Source: CAYZFD01 sp964477735
Lineage (GTDB): Bacteria > Bacteroidota > Bacteroidia > Flavobacteriales > Flavobacteriaceae
DNA: 15,831 nt
Direction of reading: 5' to 3'
Assembly: GCA_964477735.1 (NCBI GenBank)
Contig: CAYZFD010000034.1
Location: 1-15,831, forward strand
Below, piece after piece: positions 6,710 through 14,590 of this stretch (position 1 is the stretch's first letter; each line of letters opens with the position of its first letter). The position numbers and the translations under genes were made by a program. Under the pieces are notes generated by a model. That model saw only the letters and a program-made list of their open reading frames with translations. It did no database searches and was not told the origin of the DNA.

Positions 6710-7696
6710 TTGACTCTAAAGGTTGTGATCCAAAAAACACTACTTTTCATTGTTTTAACTGGACTGATTTCTTGTCAATCCAAAGGACCAAAGTTGGTGC
6801 CTGATTCCAATGGTAACATCCATACCATCACAGTAGTCATGCCCACAATTTTGTGGGAAGGGAAAGTCGGGCAGGCTGTTCGCGACACCTATGGATCAGA
6901 AACTAAAGGCCTTCCTCAAATTGAGCCTTATTTTACATTAATTCAAATGCCTCCAGAGGCGTTTACTGGATTTGCTCGTAGCAGCAGACTGTTGCTTTGG
7001 ATTGGGATCAGCGATGAGCAAGTTTCTCGCCTCGACAGCAACCCTTTCGCCCGACCCCAACGAATGGGCGTAATAGCTGATATTTCAGAAGCGGGTTTAG
7101 TGGAGAAAATTCATGCCACTTCATCGAGTTGGATGAAGAAGTTCCACACTGTTGAAATCACAGAAAGACAAAGGCGCACGCGAAAATCTTTGGCCAAGAA
7201 CATTGATCTTTCAACCTTGGGCATTAGCTTAGAAATTCCATCAGCCTACACTCTTTTTAAAGAAGAAGACAATGCTTTTTGGCTACAAAGAAGTTTGCAG
7301 AAGGGTAACATTAACCTGTTGGCCTATCGCATTGCTGAAGGGGCTATTTCGTTTTCTAGTCCACAAAACGACATCATTGAAATGCGCGATTCTTTAGGAA
7401 AAGCGTTTGTTCCTGGCCGATTAGAAAACTCTTATCTAATAACAGAAGCCGCCTACGAACCCTATTTTTTTAAAACCAAAGTTTCGGGTTTTAAAACCCT
7501 TGAAACACGGGGAACTTGGGAGGTGAAAGCCGATTTTATGGCAGGACCATTTTTAAACTTTGTTTTGAAAGACACCATCAACCACGAACTATTAGTACTT
7601 GAGGGCTTTGTTTTTGCACCCTCAATCGAAAAACGCGACTATATGGTCGAGGTGGAAGCCATTTTAAGATCGGTCAAAATAGTAAAGAAAAAGTGA
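6710..7696 (+). CDS. DUF4837 family lipoprotein (function unknown), non-ATG start
   Basis: The protein is about 328 residues and begins with a lipoprotein signal: hydrophobic KTLLFIVLTGLISC with a lipobox (LISC) and Cys22 as the lipidation site. It should be envelope-anchored. The body (LVPDSNGNIHTITVVM, ILWEGKVG, LPQIEPYFTLIQMPPEAFTG) matches what I know of DUF4837, a Bacteroidota family without assigned function. No ATG precedes the signal peptide. The first in-frame candidates are TTG at 6710 and GTG at 6725; the first ATG lies past the lipobox and would remove it. I favour TTG 6710, three bases after the pgk stop, but GTG is possible. Co-transcription with pgk is likely. The gene converges on tatA with a five-base gap. 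Confidence 0.85.
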   Translation: MTLKVVIQKTLLFIVLTGLISCQSKGPKLVPDSNGNIHTITVVMPTILWEGKVGQAVRDTYGSETKGLPQIEPYFTLIQMPPEAFTGFARSSRLLLWIGISDEQVSRLDSNPFARPQRMGVIADISEAGLVEKIHATSSSWMKKFHTVEITERQRRTRKSLAKNIDLSTLGISLEIPSAYTLFKEEDNAFWLQRSLQKGNINLLAYRIAEGAISFSSPQNDIIEMRDSLGKAFVPGRLENSYLITEAAYEPYFFKTKVSGFKTLETRGTWEVKADFMAGPFLNFVLKDTINHELLVLEGFVFAPSIEKRDYMVEVEAILRSVKIVKKK

Positions 7697-7701
7697 GTCT
7701 A

Positions 7702-7890
7702 TTACTCCTTATCTTTTATCTTTTTTTTATCGTCTTCTTCTTTTGTAGCGTCCTTAAATTCTTTGATGCCGCTACCCAATCCTCTCATGAGTTCGGGAAT
7801 TTTGCGACCTCCAAAAAGCAATAAGATAACAACAGCCACTAAGACCACTTGCCAAGGGCCAATAGCTAAAGGGATCAATTGTGAAAGCAT
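7702..7890 (-). CDS. tatA: Sec-independent (Tat) translocase subunit TatA/E
   Basis: TatA forms the pore-related component of the twin-arginine pathway that moves folded proteins across the inner membrane. The product is 62 residues: a transmembrane helix (about 9-26, WQVVLVAVVILLLF), the hinge FGGRKIPEL, an amphipathic helix (MRGLGSGIKEFKDA) and a charged tail rich in Lys, Asp and Glu. The frame extends to 7959, but the ATG at 7890 gives the family N-terminus and lies just downstream of a consensus -7 element. No tatC is seen in this window. The gene is divergent from the M23 peptidase gene. Confidence 0.93.
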   Translation of the reverse strand: MLSQLIPLAIGPWQVVLVAVVILLLFGGRKIPELMRGLGSGIKEFKDATKEEDDKKKIKDKE

Positions 7891-7905
7891 TTCTATAATT
7901 TTCAA

Positions 7906-7913
7906 CAAAAGTA
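7906..7913 (-). promoter_or_regulatory. Bacteroidota -7 promoter element for tatA
   Basis: The minus strand reads TACTTTTG, a perfect TAnnTTTG match, ending 15 bases before the tatA ATG. It lies inside the longer open frame and so supports the shorter tatA start. No -33 element is obvious. Confidence 0.6.
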
Positions 7914-8009
7914 TGAAGAAATAAGACACAGCCTTGTTAGAAATCAAAAAAATGGTCAATCAATCCATGGTCAAGCCCAAAATTAAGCGAAAGGTTGAGG
8001 ACTTTTCAC

Positions 8010-8017
8010 TACTTTCG
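8010..8017 (+). promoter_or_regulatory. Candidate -7 promoter element for the M23-GH3 unit
   Basis: TACTTTCG differs from TAnnTTTG at one position and lies 21 bases before the ATG at 8039. TTG at 7995-7997 is only 12 bases away, shorter than usual for a -33 element. It is a plausible but weak promoter. Confidence 0.35.
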
Positions 8018-8038
8018 CATAGATAAATGCCTTGATTG

Positions 8039-8923
8039 ATGTCTAAAAAACCCGCTAAGAAATCACGCGGCAAAAAGCCTTCTTTTTTAAAAAAGTTAAG
8101 AAGTAAATACCGGTTGTTGGTATTGAATGAAGACACTTTCGAAGAAAAATTTTCTTACAAACTCAGTCGGCTTAATGTTTTTTTAGCAGTAGTTTTTTTG
8201 GTTATTTTTCTAATTTCAACCACTACCCTTTTCATTGCGCTCACCCCATTGAAAGAGTATATTCCAGGTTATGAATCTACAGAATTGCGAATTCAAGCCA
8301 TAGAAAACGCCTATCTAGTGGATTCACTAGAAAGAAACATTCAGAGTCAACAACGCTTTTTGCAGTCCATCACCCGAGTGCTGAACGGAGATCTCGACTT
8401 AGACAGTTTAAACCATCAGTTAAACGAAACAATACCTGACACTCTCGATATTGATTTGGCTATGCAACCCAGCGAGCAAGATTCATTGTTGAGAATTGTA
8501 GTCGATCAAGAAGACAAGTACAACCTATTGGAGTCAGCAAGTGCGAAGGTAAATTTTATGCTATATGCTCCTGTAACTGGAACAATATCTCAGGTTTTTG
8601 ATCCCGCCACCCAGCATTTTGCTGTGGATGTTGTTGTTCCCAAAAACACGCCCATTAAATCGGTTGCTGACGGCACAGTGGTCTTGGCTTCATGGAGTGT
8701 TGACACTGGCTATGTTGTGTTGGTTGAACATCCTTATGGCCTCACCTCGGTCTATAAACACAACGCCTCTTTGGCGGTGGCCCAAGGCGATCGTGTTCTT
8801 GCCGGAGAAGTAATTGCTACTGCAGGCAATACAGGCGAATTTTCTACTGGACCTCATCTTCATTTTGAGCTTTGGAACAATGGCTATCCAGTGGATCCGA
8901 CAGCCTATATAGACTTTGAATAA
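8039..8923 (+). CDS. M23 family metallopeptidase, membrane-anchored (LytM-like)
   Basis: M23 enzymes cut peptide bonds in peptidoglycan crosslinks or stems, or act as regulators of other hydrolases. The product is 294 residues. A Lys/Arg-rich cytoplasmic N-terminus precedes one transmembrane helix (about 47-69), which suggests a type II topology with the catalytic domain outside. A charged, probably helical spacer (about 75-165) follows, then the M23 domain. The zinc and catalytic residues are all present: HFAVD (His193, Asp197), His241 in YKHN, and HLH (273-275). The Gly usual in HxGxD is Ala195. The activity is therefore probably retained. The ATG at 8039 is preferred over an in-frame TTG at 8036. 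GH3 starts on the base after this stop codon, so the two genes are tightly coupled. Confidence 0.92.
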   Translation: MSKKPAKKSRGKKPSFLKKLRSKYRLLVLNEDTFEEKFSYKLSRLNVFLAVVFLVIFLISTTTLFIALTPLKEYIPGYESTELRIQAIENAYLVDSLERNIQSQQRFLQSITRVLNGDLDLDSLNHQLNETIPDTLDIDLAMQPSEQDSLLRIVVDQEDKYNLLESASAKVNFMLYAPVTGTISQVFDPATQHFAVDVVVPKNTPIKSVADGTVVLASWSVDTGYVVLVEHPYGLTSVYKHNASLAVAQGDRVLAGEVIATAGNTGEFSTGPHLHFELWNNGYPVDPTAYIDFE

Positions 8924-10423
8924 ATGAATGGAATAAAAACAATTGCGGCCAAGTGGTATGCGAAATGGACTCGGAATCAGATTTCGAAATGGGCTAGAAA
9001 TCCTCACTCAACCCAAGAAAAACTTTTTAAAAAGCTGATTCAAAAGGCTGAAAACACTCAATTTGGCCTAGATCACAATTTCAAAAACATTAAAACCTAT
9101 GAAGATTTTGTGGGTCGTGTTCCCGTAAGGGATTATGAAGCTCTTCGACCCTATGTAGATAAAGTTGTAGATGGATTGCCAAATGTTTTATGGCCTGGCA
9201 AACCCTTGTTTTTTGCCAAAACTTCAGGAACCACTTCGGGCACCAAATACATACCAATTAGCAAAGACTCTATGCCTATGCATATTCGGGCTGCCAAGCA
9301 GGCCATTTTGTGCTACATTGAAGAAACGGGTGATGCTGATATTGTGAGCGGAAAAATGATTTTTTTGCAAGGAAGCCCTGTCTTGAGCGAAAAAAACGGC
9401 GTCAAGGTTGGACGGTTGTCGGGAATAGTAGCGCACTATGTGCCCGCTTATTTACAGAAAAACAGAATGCCCAGTTGGGAAACCAATTGCATCGAAGATT
9501 GGGAAGCTAAAGTTGCAGCGATTGTTGAAGAGACCTCAAACGAAGACATGCGAGTGATTAGTGGTATTCCCCCATGGGTGCAAATGTATTTTGAAAAACT
9601 TGTTCAAAAATCCAACCAAACCGTAGGCCAAATTTTCCCAAACTTCAAGCTTTTTATCTATGGAGGGGTGAATTTCGAGCCCTACCGAAACACATTCGAA
9701 GAGCTCATAGGTAGAAAAGTGTCGGGAATTGAATTGTATCCAGCCTCGGAGGGCTTTTTCGCCTTCCAGGATCGACAAAACGAAAAAGGAATGTTGTTAC
9801 AACTGCATTCAGGGATTTTTTATGAGTTCATAAAATCGGATGAATTCTTTAACGAAAACCCAAAACGATTGAATTTGGCTTCGGTAGAGCTCGGGGTCAA
9901 CTATGTGATGATCATTTCAACGACTGCCGGACTTTGGGCCTACAACCTTGGAGACACCGTTCAATTCACATCGCTTAAACCCTATAAATTAGTGGTGAGC
10001 GGGCGCATCAAACATTTTATTTCGGCTTTTGGAGAACACGTGATTGGCAAAGAAGTGGAGGAAGCCATGCAAGAGGCCCTTTCAAAAACAACAGCGCAAA
10101 TCAACGAATTTACTGTAGCGCCTCAAATCACACCACCCGAAGGAGGCCTACCCTATCATGAGTGGTTTGTTGAATTTGAAAAAAAGCCGTCTAATCTTAA
10201 CCAATTTGTGGAGACCCTGGAAGCGAGTCTTCAAGGGCAAAATGTGTATTACAAAGACTTAATCGCAGGCAAAATTTTACGGCCTTTGGTTTTGCGATTG
10301 GTCCAAAAAAGGGGGTTCCAAAGCTACATGAAAGACATAGGAAAACTAGGTGGGCAAAACAAAACCCCTCGATTATCGAACGACAGAAAAATTGCTGAAG
10401 CGTTACAACAATATGTGGAATAA
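8924..10423 (+). CDS. GH3 family acyl-adenylate-forming enzyme (auxin-responsive promoter family)
   Basis: Plant GH3 proteins adenylate carboxylic acids such as jasmonate or indole-acetate and join them to amino acids. Bacterial members have no settled role. The product is 499 residues with the three family motifs: the ATP-binding loop AKTSGTTSGTKYIPIS (98-113), YPASEG (272-277) and YNLGD (340-344), followed by the hinge region KLVVSGRIKHFISAFGEH. An intact adenylating enzyme is therefore likely. The substrate is unknown; an amide-forming reaction on an acyl or lipid substrate is an inference from the fold only. Its ATG directly abuts the stop codon of the M23 peptidase gene (TAAATG), suggesting translational coupling and a possible link to the envelope. 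Confidence 0.9.
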   Translation: MNGIKTIAAKWYAKWTRNQISKWARNPHSTQEKLFKKLIQKAENTQFGLDHNFKNIKTYEDFVGRVPVRDYEALRPYVDKVVDGLPNVLWPGKPLFFAKTSGTTSGTKYIPISKDSMPMHIRAAKQAILCYIEETGDADIVSGKMIFLQGSPVLSEKNGVKVGRLSGIVAHYVPAYLQKNRMPSWETNCIEDWEAKVAAIVEETSNEDMRVISGIPPWVQMYFEKLVQKSNQTVGQIFPNFKLFIYGGVNFEPYRNTFEELIGRKVSGIELYPASEGFFAFQDRQNEKGMLLQLHSGIFYEFIKSDEFFNENPKRLNLASVELGVNYVMIISTTAGLWAYNLGDTVQFTSLKPYKLVVSGRIKHFISAFGEHVIGKEVEEAMQEALSKTTAQINEFTVAPQITPPEGGLPYHEWFVEFEKKPSNLNQFVETLEASLQGQNVYYKDLIAGKILRPLVLRLVQKRGFQSYMKDIGKLGGQNKTPRLSNDRKIAEALQQYVE

Positions 10424-10434
10424 TTTTAAAGGAT

Positions 10435-10442
10435 TATCTTTA
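10435..10442 (+). promoter_or_regulatory. Weak candidate -7 element before the phosphorylase-like gene
   Basis: TATCTTTA matches TAnnTTTG except for the last base and lies 15 bases before the ATG at 10458. With only 34 bases after the GH3 stop, read-through from the upstream unit is equally possible. Confidence 0.25.
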
Positions 10443-10457
10443 CTATAAATTCATTTC

Positions 10458-12146
10458 ATGAAAACCCGCCTTAGCCACCACCGAACAAGAGCACAAGAAT
10501 CTTCAACAGCCATTGAGCGAATGTATATCACCATGCGCCATTTGTTCAATAGAGGTTTTTTTAAGCCCATGGGAATTTCTGGAGCTGCGCTCAGAAACGC
10601 CTTACTCTCTTTAAGTCCTGAAATCTATGGCACTATAGCCGAAGAGAAAAGCGAAATCAACGGCTTAGCCTATGTTATCGACCGTTTGCCTGAGGGCATC
10701 ACAGAGTGCCAGTTCATCAATCTTACCTCAGACGAAGGGCTTGGAAAATCTCACTTCGAACCCATAGTCCCCACAAAAAGAAGGCGGAACTGCTATCGAA
10801 TTGATGATCAGCAGATGAATATTGAAATTACTCGGGGGCGGTCAGACATTTATGATTTCTTAACCCATATCACATTTCTTTATATAGAAGCAGATAAAAT
10901 TTGTGACAAGGTTTTGATGGATGACGAAGGAAACACCACACACGATTTTGAGAAATTACGGGTCTTAGCCCTTCAAAAAAAACCATTAAACCAGCAGCAA
11001 CTCGAAGTAGCACTCTCGCATTTGGCCAATATTTTGGGGCGTTCTTTCGAAGAACTTATGGAGGCTTTGCCCATGTTTGCCACGGAAAAATCACCCGACA
11101 GATTCTTCAAGATCATTTACAACATGGCCCAGCGGGCGATCTTAGAAAGAACAGAAAACCAAAAACGAACCATCACATTTAGTCCGCTTTTAAGAGAACG
11201 AATTGGTCACCACTTGCATGGCGAGTTGTGGGCAGAGAAAATCAAGCAAACCCTTTTCGAGCGCGGTTGGATTCATCGGCCTTTGCACCTAATAAGTGCC
11301 AATATGCACAGTGTCATAAACAGTCTATATGCTCCACAGCTGTTCCCAGAACGTTTCGAAAACCCGAATGATTATAAAGCGTTTGAACCTTTGGGAAAAA
11401 GCACGGGACAAAGAGATCAAGAAAAAATTGTGGCCTTTGCCCTCAAAAACGGGATGCTATTTATTGAAGACGATTCGGGGGCCAATATTGATGTGCAACT
11501 GATAGATATCTCAGCCATTGATTGGTCGAAATCAAGCTGGGAAAAACCCAAGAGCCAGGACGCCATACTGATCATTATGGACTATGCTTTTGGCGAACAG
11601 GCCTATGAAACCATCGACGAACTGCTAAAACCTTATAAAGAAGGCCACCTAACACATTACCTTAACATGCAATCGGTTTCGATCATGGGAAAAGCAGGAA
11701 TTTTATGTGGAAAAAAAGGCGACATTATGCTTCCCACAGCACATATTTTTGAAGGAAGTTCAGACAACTATCCGTTTCATAACTGTTTGTCGGCCTCGGA
11801 CCTAAGCGGCAGTGAATTGGGTGTTTTTGAAGGCACCATGATCACTGTTTTAGGAACATCTTTGCAAAACAAAGACCTACTCGAATATTTTTTAAGCTCC
11901 ACATGGGGGGTTATTGGTCTCGAAATGGAAGGGGCTCACTATCAAAAAGCCATTCAATCAGCTTCGAAAATTCGCCGAAGCATTTCACAAGACATACAAG
12001 TGCGCTATGCCTACTATGCTTCAGACAATCCCTTAGAATCTGGAAGTACATTGGCCTCAGGAGGCCTAGGGCAAGCGGGCGTAAAACCAACCTATTTAAT
12101 TACACATAAAATTTTACAACAAATCTTCAATCAAGACGTTAAGTAA
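10458..12146 (+). CDS. DUF6909-like protein with C-terminal nucleoside-phosphorylase-like domain
   Basis: The product is 562 residues with no signal peptide or membrane helix, so it is probably cytoplasmic. The N-terminal half (IERMYITMRHLFNRGFFKPM, then ITRGRSDIYDFLTH) matches a Bacteroidota-only family that I recall as DUF6909; that name comes from memory. The C-terminal third carries purine/uridine phosphorylase hallmarks: SIMGKAGILCGKKGDIMLP (408-426, like the GxAGxL...GDxxxP segment), LEMEGAH (488-494, the ribose-binding Met-Glu) and ASDNP (518-522) with an Asp where these enzymes carry the catalytic acid. A nucleoside or nucleotide glycosidase or phosphorylase reaction is inferred, with the substrate unknown. 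It follows GH3 by 34 bases and may belong to the same unit. Confidence 0.8.
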   Translation: MKTRLSHHRTRAQESSTAIERMYITMRHLFNRGFFKPMGISGAALRNALLSLSPEIYGTIAEEKSEINGLAYVIDRLPEGITECQFINLTSDEGLGKSHFEPIVPTKRRRNCYRIDDQQMNIEITRGRSDIYDFLTHITFLYIEADKICDKVLMDDEGNTTHDFEKLRVLALQKKPLNQQQLEVALSHLANILGRSFEELMEALPMFATEKSPDRFFKIIYNMAQRAILERTENQKRTITFSPLLRERIGHHLHGELWAEKIKQTLFERGWIHRPLHLISANMHSVINSLYAPQLFPERFENPNDYKAFEPLGKSTGQRDQEKIVAFALKNGMLFIEDDSGANIDVQLIDISAIDWSKSSWEKPKSQDAILIIMDYAFGEQAYETIDELLKPYKEGHLTHYLNMQSVSIMGKAGILCGKKGDIMLPTAHIFEGSSDNYPFHNCLSASDLSGSELGVFEGTMITVLGTSLQNKDLLEYFLSSTWGVIGLEMEGAHYQKAIQSASKIRRSISQDIQVRYAYYASDNPLESGSTLASGGLGQAGVKPTYLITHKILQQIFNQDVK

Positions 12147-12166
12147 AAAAACAAGCAACAATACTG

Positions 12167-12174
12167 TACCTTTG
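12167..12174 (+). promoter_or_regulatory. Bacteroidota -7 promoter element for the polysaccharide export genes
   Basis: TACCTTTG is a perfect TAnnTTTG match, ending 11 bases before the ATG at 12186. The predicted leader is about eight bases. No TTTG is found at the expected -33 position, so strength or regulation may depend on other factors. Confidence 0.6.
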
Positions 12175-12185
12175 CAATCAAACCA

Positions 12186-14582
12186 ATGAATATGATTCGC
12201 CACTTTTTCATCTTTTCAGGACTGATTTTTTTAAGTTTTATGGCTGCCGCACAGCAACCCAATGTTTCTATTAATGAAGTCCGAGCATTAGAAGACGAGC
12301 AAGTTCAAAACTATATACAAGCCGCTAAAGACAAAGGCTACACCCTTCCTCAACTCGAAACGCTTGCTCGGGTTCAAGGGGCTACACAAGAAGATATTCT
12401 TAGACTTAGAGAAGCATGGACTGCTGATCCAAAAGAAAAGCCCACAATCATAAAAACAGGAGCAGACTTGGATGCCGAACAAAGTTTTTTTGGTCAGGAA
12501 ACCTTTATCAACGTCGATTCCTTGGAGGAAGAGGCTACTGAGCCAGAATTGACGGTTTTTGGCATGCAGTTTTTCAACAATCCCAACATTTCGGAAAGCC
12601 CTCAACTTTTTGTGGCGACACCAGCTTCTTATCGTTTGGGTCCGGGCGACGAAATCACCATTGATGTTTGGGGAGCGTCAGAGCAACGTTATGAAGGAAA
12701 GCTCTCGCGTGAGGGGGTTTTGAAAATAGACCGCTTACCACCCTTATATTTATCGGGACAAACCTTAGAATCAGCCCAAAAAAGAGTGGTCAATGCCTTT
12801 TCAAGCATCTATACTGGACTTCAGCAAGGTTCGGATTCTTCGGGAAAAGTTTATTTGGATGTCAACTTAAAAAAGGCACGCACTGTGGTTGTGAACATTT
12901 CTGGCCAGGTGAAAGCGCCAGGCACCTACACACTTTCTGGCTTTTCGTCGGTGCTCAATGCGCTGTATGCTGCAGGGGGCCCCAATGAAAATGGTAGTTT
13001 TCGGAACATTCAGGTGCTGAGGGCTGGTCGCAAAGTCGCTACTGTTGATCTCTACGACTATTTTGTAAACGGGGTATATCCCGCACTCTATCTCAACGAC
13101 CAAGACATTGTGATGGTGCCGCCTTTCGAAAATAGAATATATGTTGAAGGTGCTTTTAAAACCCTAGGAGAGTTTGAGATTTTGCAGGGTGAAACCATTC
13201 AAGACGCATTGGATTATGCAGGAGGCTTTGGTTCATCGGCCTACAAAAAGGCCATTTTCCTAGACCGTGTGGTTGATATCCAGCGTGAAATTCAAAAAGT
13301 TGATAAAGAAAATTTCCAACAAATGCTTTTGCAAGATGGAGATAAACTTAAAGCCAACGAAGTTTCAGACAAATACACCAACAAAGTCACTGTTGAAGGG
13401 GCTGTGTTTCTTCCTGGCGACTATCCTTTGGAAGAAGTGGTTACCCTAAGTCAATTGTTGCAAACAGTAAATGGCCCCACTCCCGAGGCTTACCTAGAAA
13501 GCGCCCTCCTCTATCGAACCTTCCAAGGGGTTGAGGACAAACTCATTAGTGTTGATTTAAAAGCGGTTTTGGCAGGCACCCAAGATTTTGATTTGCAACC
13601 AGATGACCGTCTGATGGTGGTTCAAGCCAAGCTTATGCAAACCAACTATGAAGTAAAAATTGAAGGAGCGGTAAATAGTCCAGACGTTTACCCATTCTAT
13701 GAAGGAATGACTGCTCAAGACTTGTTGCTGTTTGCACAGGGATATACTGATCATGCGAATACTGATATGGCCGTTGTATACAGAAATCAGTCTGCCTTAA
13801 GAGCAGAAGTGGTGATTGAGGAGTTTTTTTTAAATAGAGCTACTTTAAAAACGTTTGTATTGGCCCCCTCCGACATCGTTGTTGTTCGCACAAAAGCTGG
13901 ATTTCAATCCACGTCCTATGTGACTTTAAAAGGGATGGCGCAAAATCCAGGCATTTATCCGCTATTAAACAATGATTATAAGCTTTATGATTTACTTAAA
14001 GATGCCAATGGTGCGCTTGAAGATGCCGCTCTGGAGGGCGTTTCTGTCCAAAGAAGGCGTTTTAATAAAGATATTAAAGACAAAATTGAAAAAGGAGGTT
14101 TGCTGAATGACAGTTTACAAAAAACATTGGTAGAGGATGTATCAGAGTTTTTAACCATTGGTGTAGATGCATCAGCAGTGATGGCCAGTCTAGGCAATCA
14201 TCCCGATAACATTTCATTAAAGGCCGATGATGTGATCAACATTCCTAGAAAGGATAAAACCATTACAGTAGTTGGTGCAGTTAATCTAGAAACAGCCATT
14301 CCTTATATCAAAGGCATGTCGATTTCGACCGCCCTTAACCAAGCGGGAGGTGTTACAGAATTGGCCAAGCGCAAAAACATTTATGTGATTTACCAAAATG
14401 GCGCCATAAAATCTCGTAAGCGATTGTTTTTTGTAAACATCAACCCCAAACTTAAGCCTGGGGCGATTGTAGTGGTTCCAGAGAAGCAGGAAAAGGATCC
14501 CTTTTCGATACAGGACGGGGTTAATTTAACCACCTCATTGGCCACACTTACTGTTTTGATAAGAACATTAACCACACAATAG
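12186..14582 (+). CDS. SLBB-domain polysaccharide export protein (Wza/GumB-type outer-membrane channel)
   Basis: The protein belongs to the outer-membrane polysaccharide export family, which forms the channel for capsule or exopolysaccharide. It has 798 residues, about twice the size of E. coli Wza. A signal peptide (1-22, FMAAA followed by QQ) lacks a lipobox Cys. A helical linker follows (30-80), then a Poly_export domain (about 145-230, YRLGPGDEITIDVWG). Six SLBB-type repeats can be picked out near 237-282, 318-362, 400-446, 490-535, 578-625 and 692-745 (for example ISGQVKAPGTY, VEGAVFLPGDY, IEGAVNSPDVY). The C-terminal 22 residues (DGVNLTTSLATLTVLIRTLT) look like the amphipathic helix that spans the outer membrane in Wza. 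It is followed eight bases later by the Wzz partner. Confidence 0.93.
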   Translation: MNMIRHFFIFSGLIFLSFMAAAQQPNVSINEVRALEDEQVQNYIQAAKDKGYTLPQLETLARVQGATQEDILRLREAWTADPKEKPTIIKTGADLDAEQSFFGQETFINVDSLEEEATEPELTVFGMQFFNNPNISESPQLFVATPASYRLGPGDEITIDVWGASEQRYEGKLSREGVLKIDRLPPLYLSGQTLESAQKRVVNAFSSIYTGLQQGSDSSGKVYLDVNLKKARTVVVNISGQVKAPGTYTLSGFSSVLNALYAAGGPNENGSFRNIQVLRAGRKVATVDLYDYFVNGVYPALYLNDQDIVMVPPFENRIYVEGAFKTLGEFEILQGETIQDALDYAGGFGSSAYKKAIFLDRVVDIQREIQKVDKENFQQMLLQDGDKLKANEVSDKYTNKVTVEGAVFLPGDYPLEEVVTLSQLLQTVNGPTPEAYLESALLYRTFQGVEDKLISVDLKAVLAGTQDFDLQPDDRLMVVQAKLMQTNYEVKIEGAVNSPDVYPFYEGMTAQDLLLFAQGYTDHANTDMAVVYRNQSALRAEVVIEEFFLNRATLKTFVLAPSDIVVVRTKAGFQSTSYVTLKGMAQNPGIYPLLNNDYKLYDLLKDANGALEDAALEGVSVQRRRFNKDIKDKIEKGGLLNDSLQKTLVEDVSEFLTIGVDASAVMASLGNHPDNISLKADDVINIPRKDKTITVVGAVNLETAIPYIKGMSISTALNQAGGVTELAKRKNIYVIYQNGAIKSRKRLFFVNINPKLKPGAIVVVPEKQEKDPFSIQDGVNLTTSLATLTVLIRTLTTQ

Positions 14583-14590
14583 CATCTAAA

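Noticed and set aside
7690..7731. Possible bidirectional terminator at the DUF4837-tatA junction (GAGT...ACTC next to T-rich sequence)
   Set aside because: The stem is only four pairs, and the T-rich part is the Lys-rich tail coding sequence of tatA.
7891..7959. N-terminal extension of TatA with an extra hydrophobic segment
   Set aside because: It covers a consensus -7 promoter element, and the family N-terminus matches the ATG at 7890.
7952..7974. Direct repeat ATGGTCAA twice, 15 bases apart, in the tatA-M23 gap
   Set aside because: It is an eight-base repeat only, with no third copy or inverted symmetry, so there is too little to claim an operator.
10034..10043. Another CACGTG hexamer, in the GH3 gene
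   Set aside because: The flanks (GAGAA and ATTGG) do not fit the parS arms, so it is only the 6-bp core occurring by chance.
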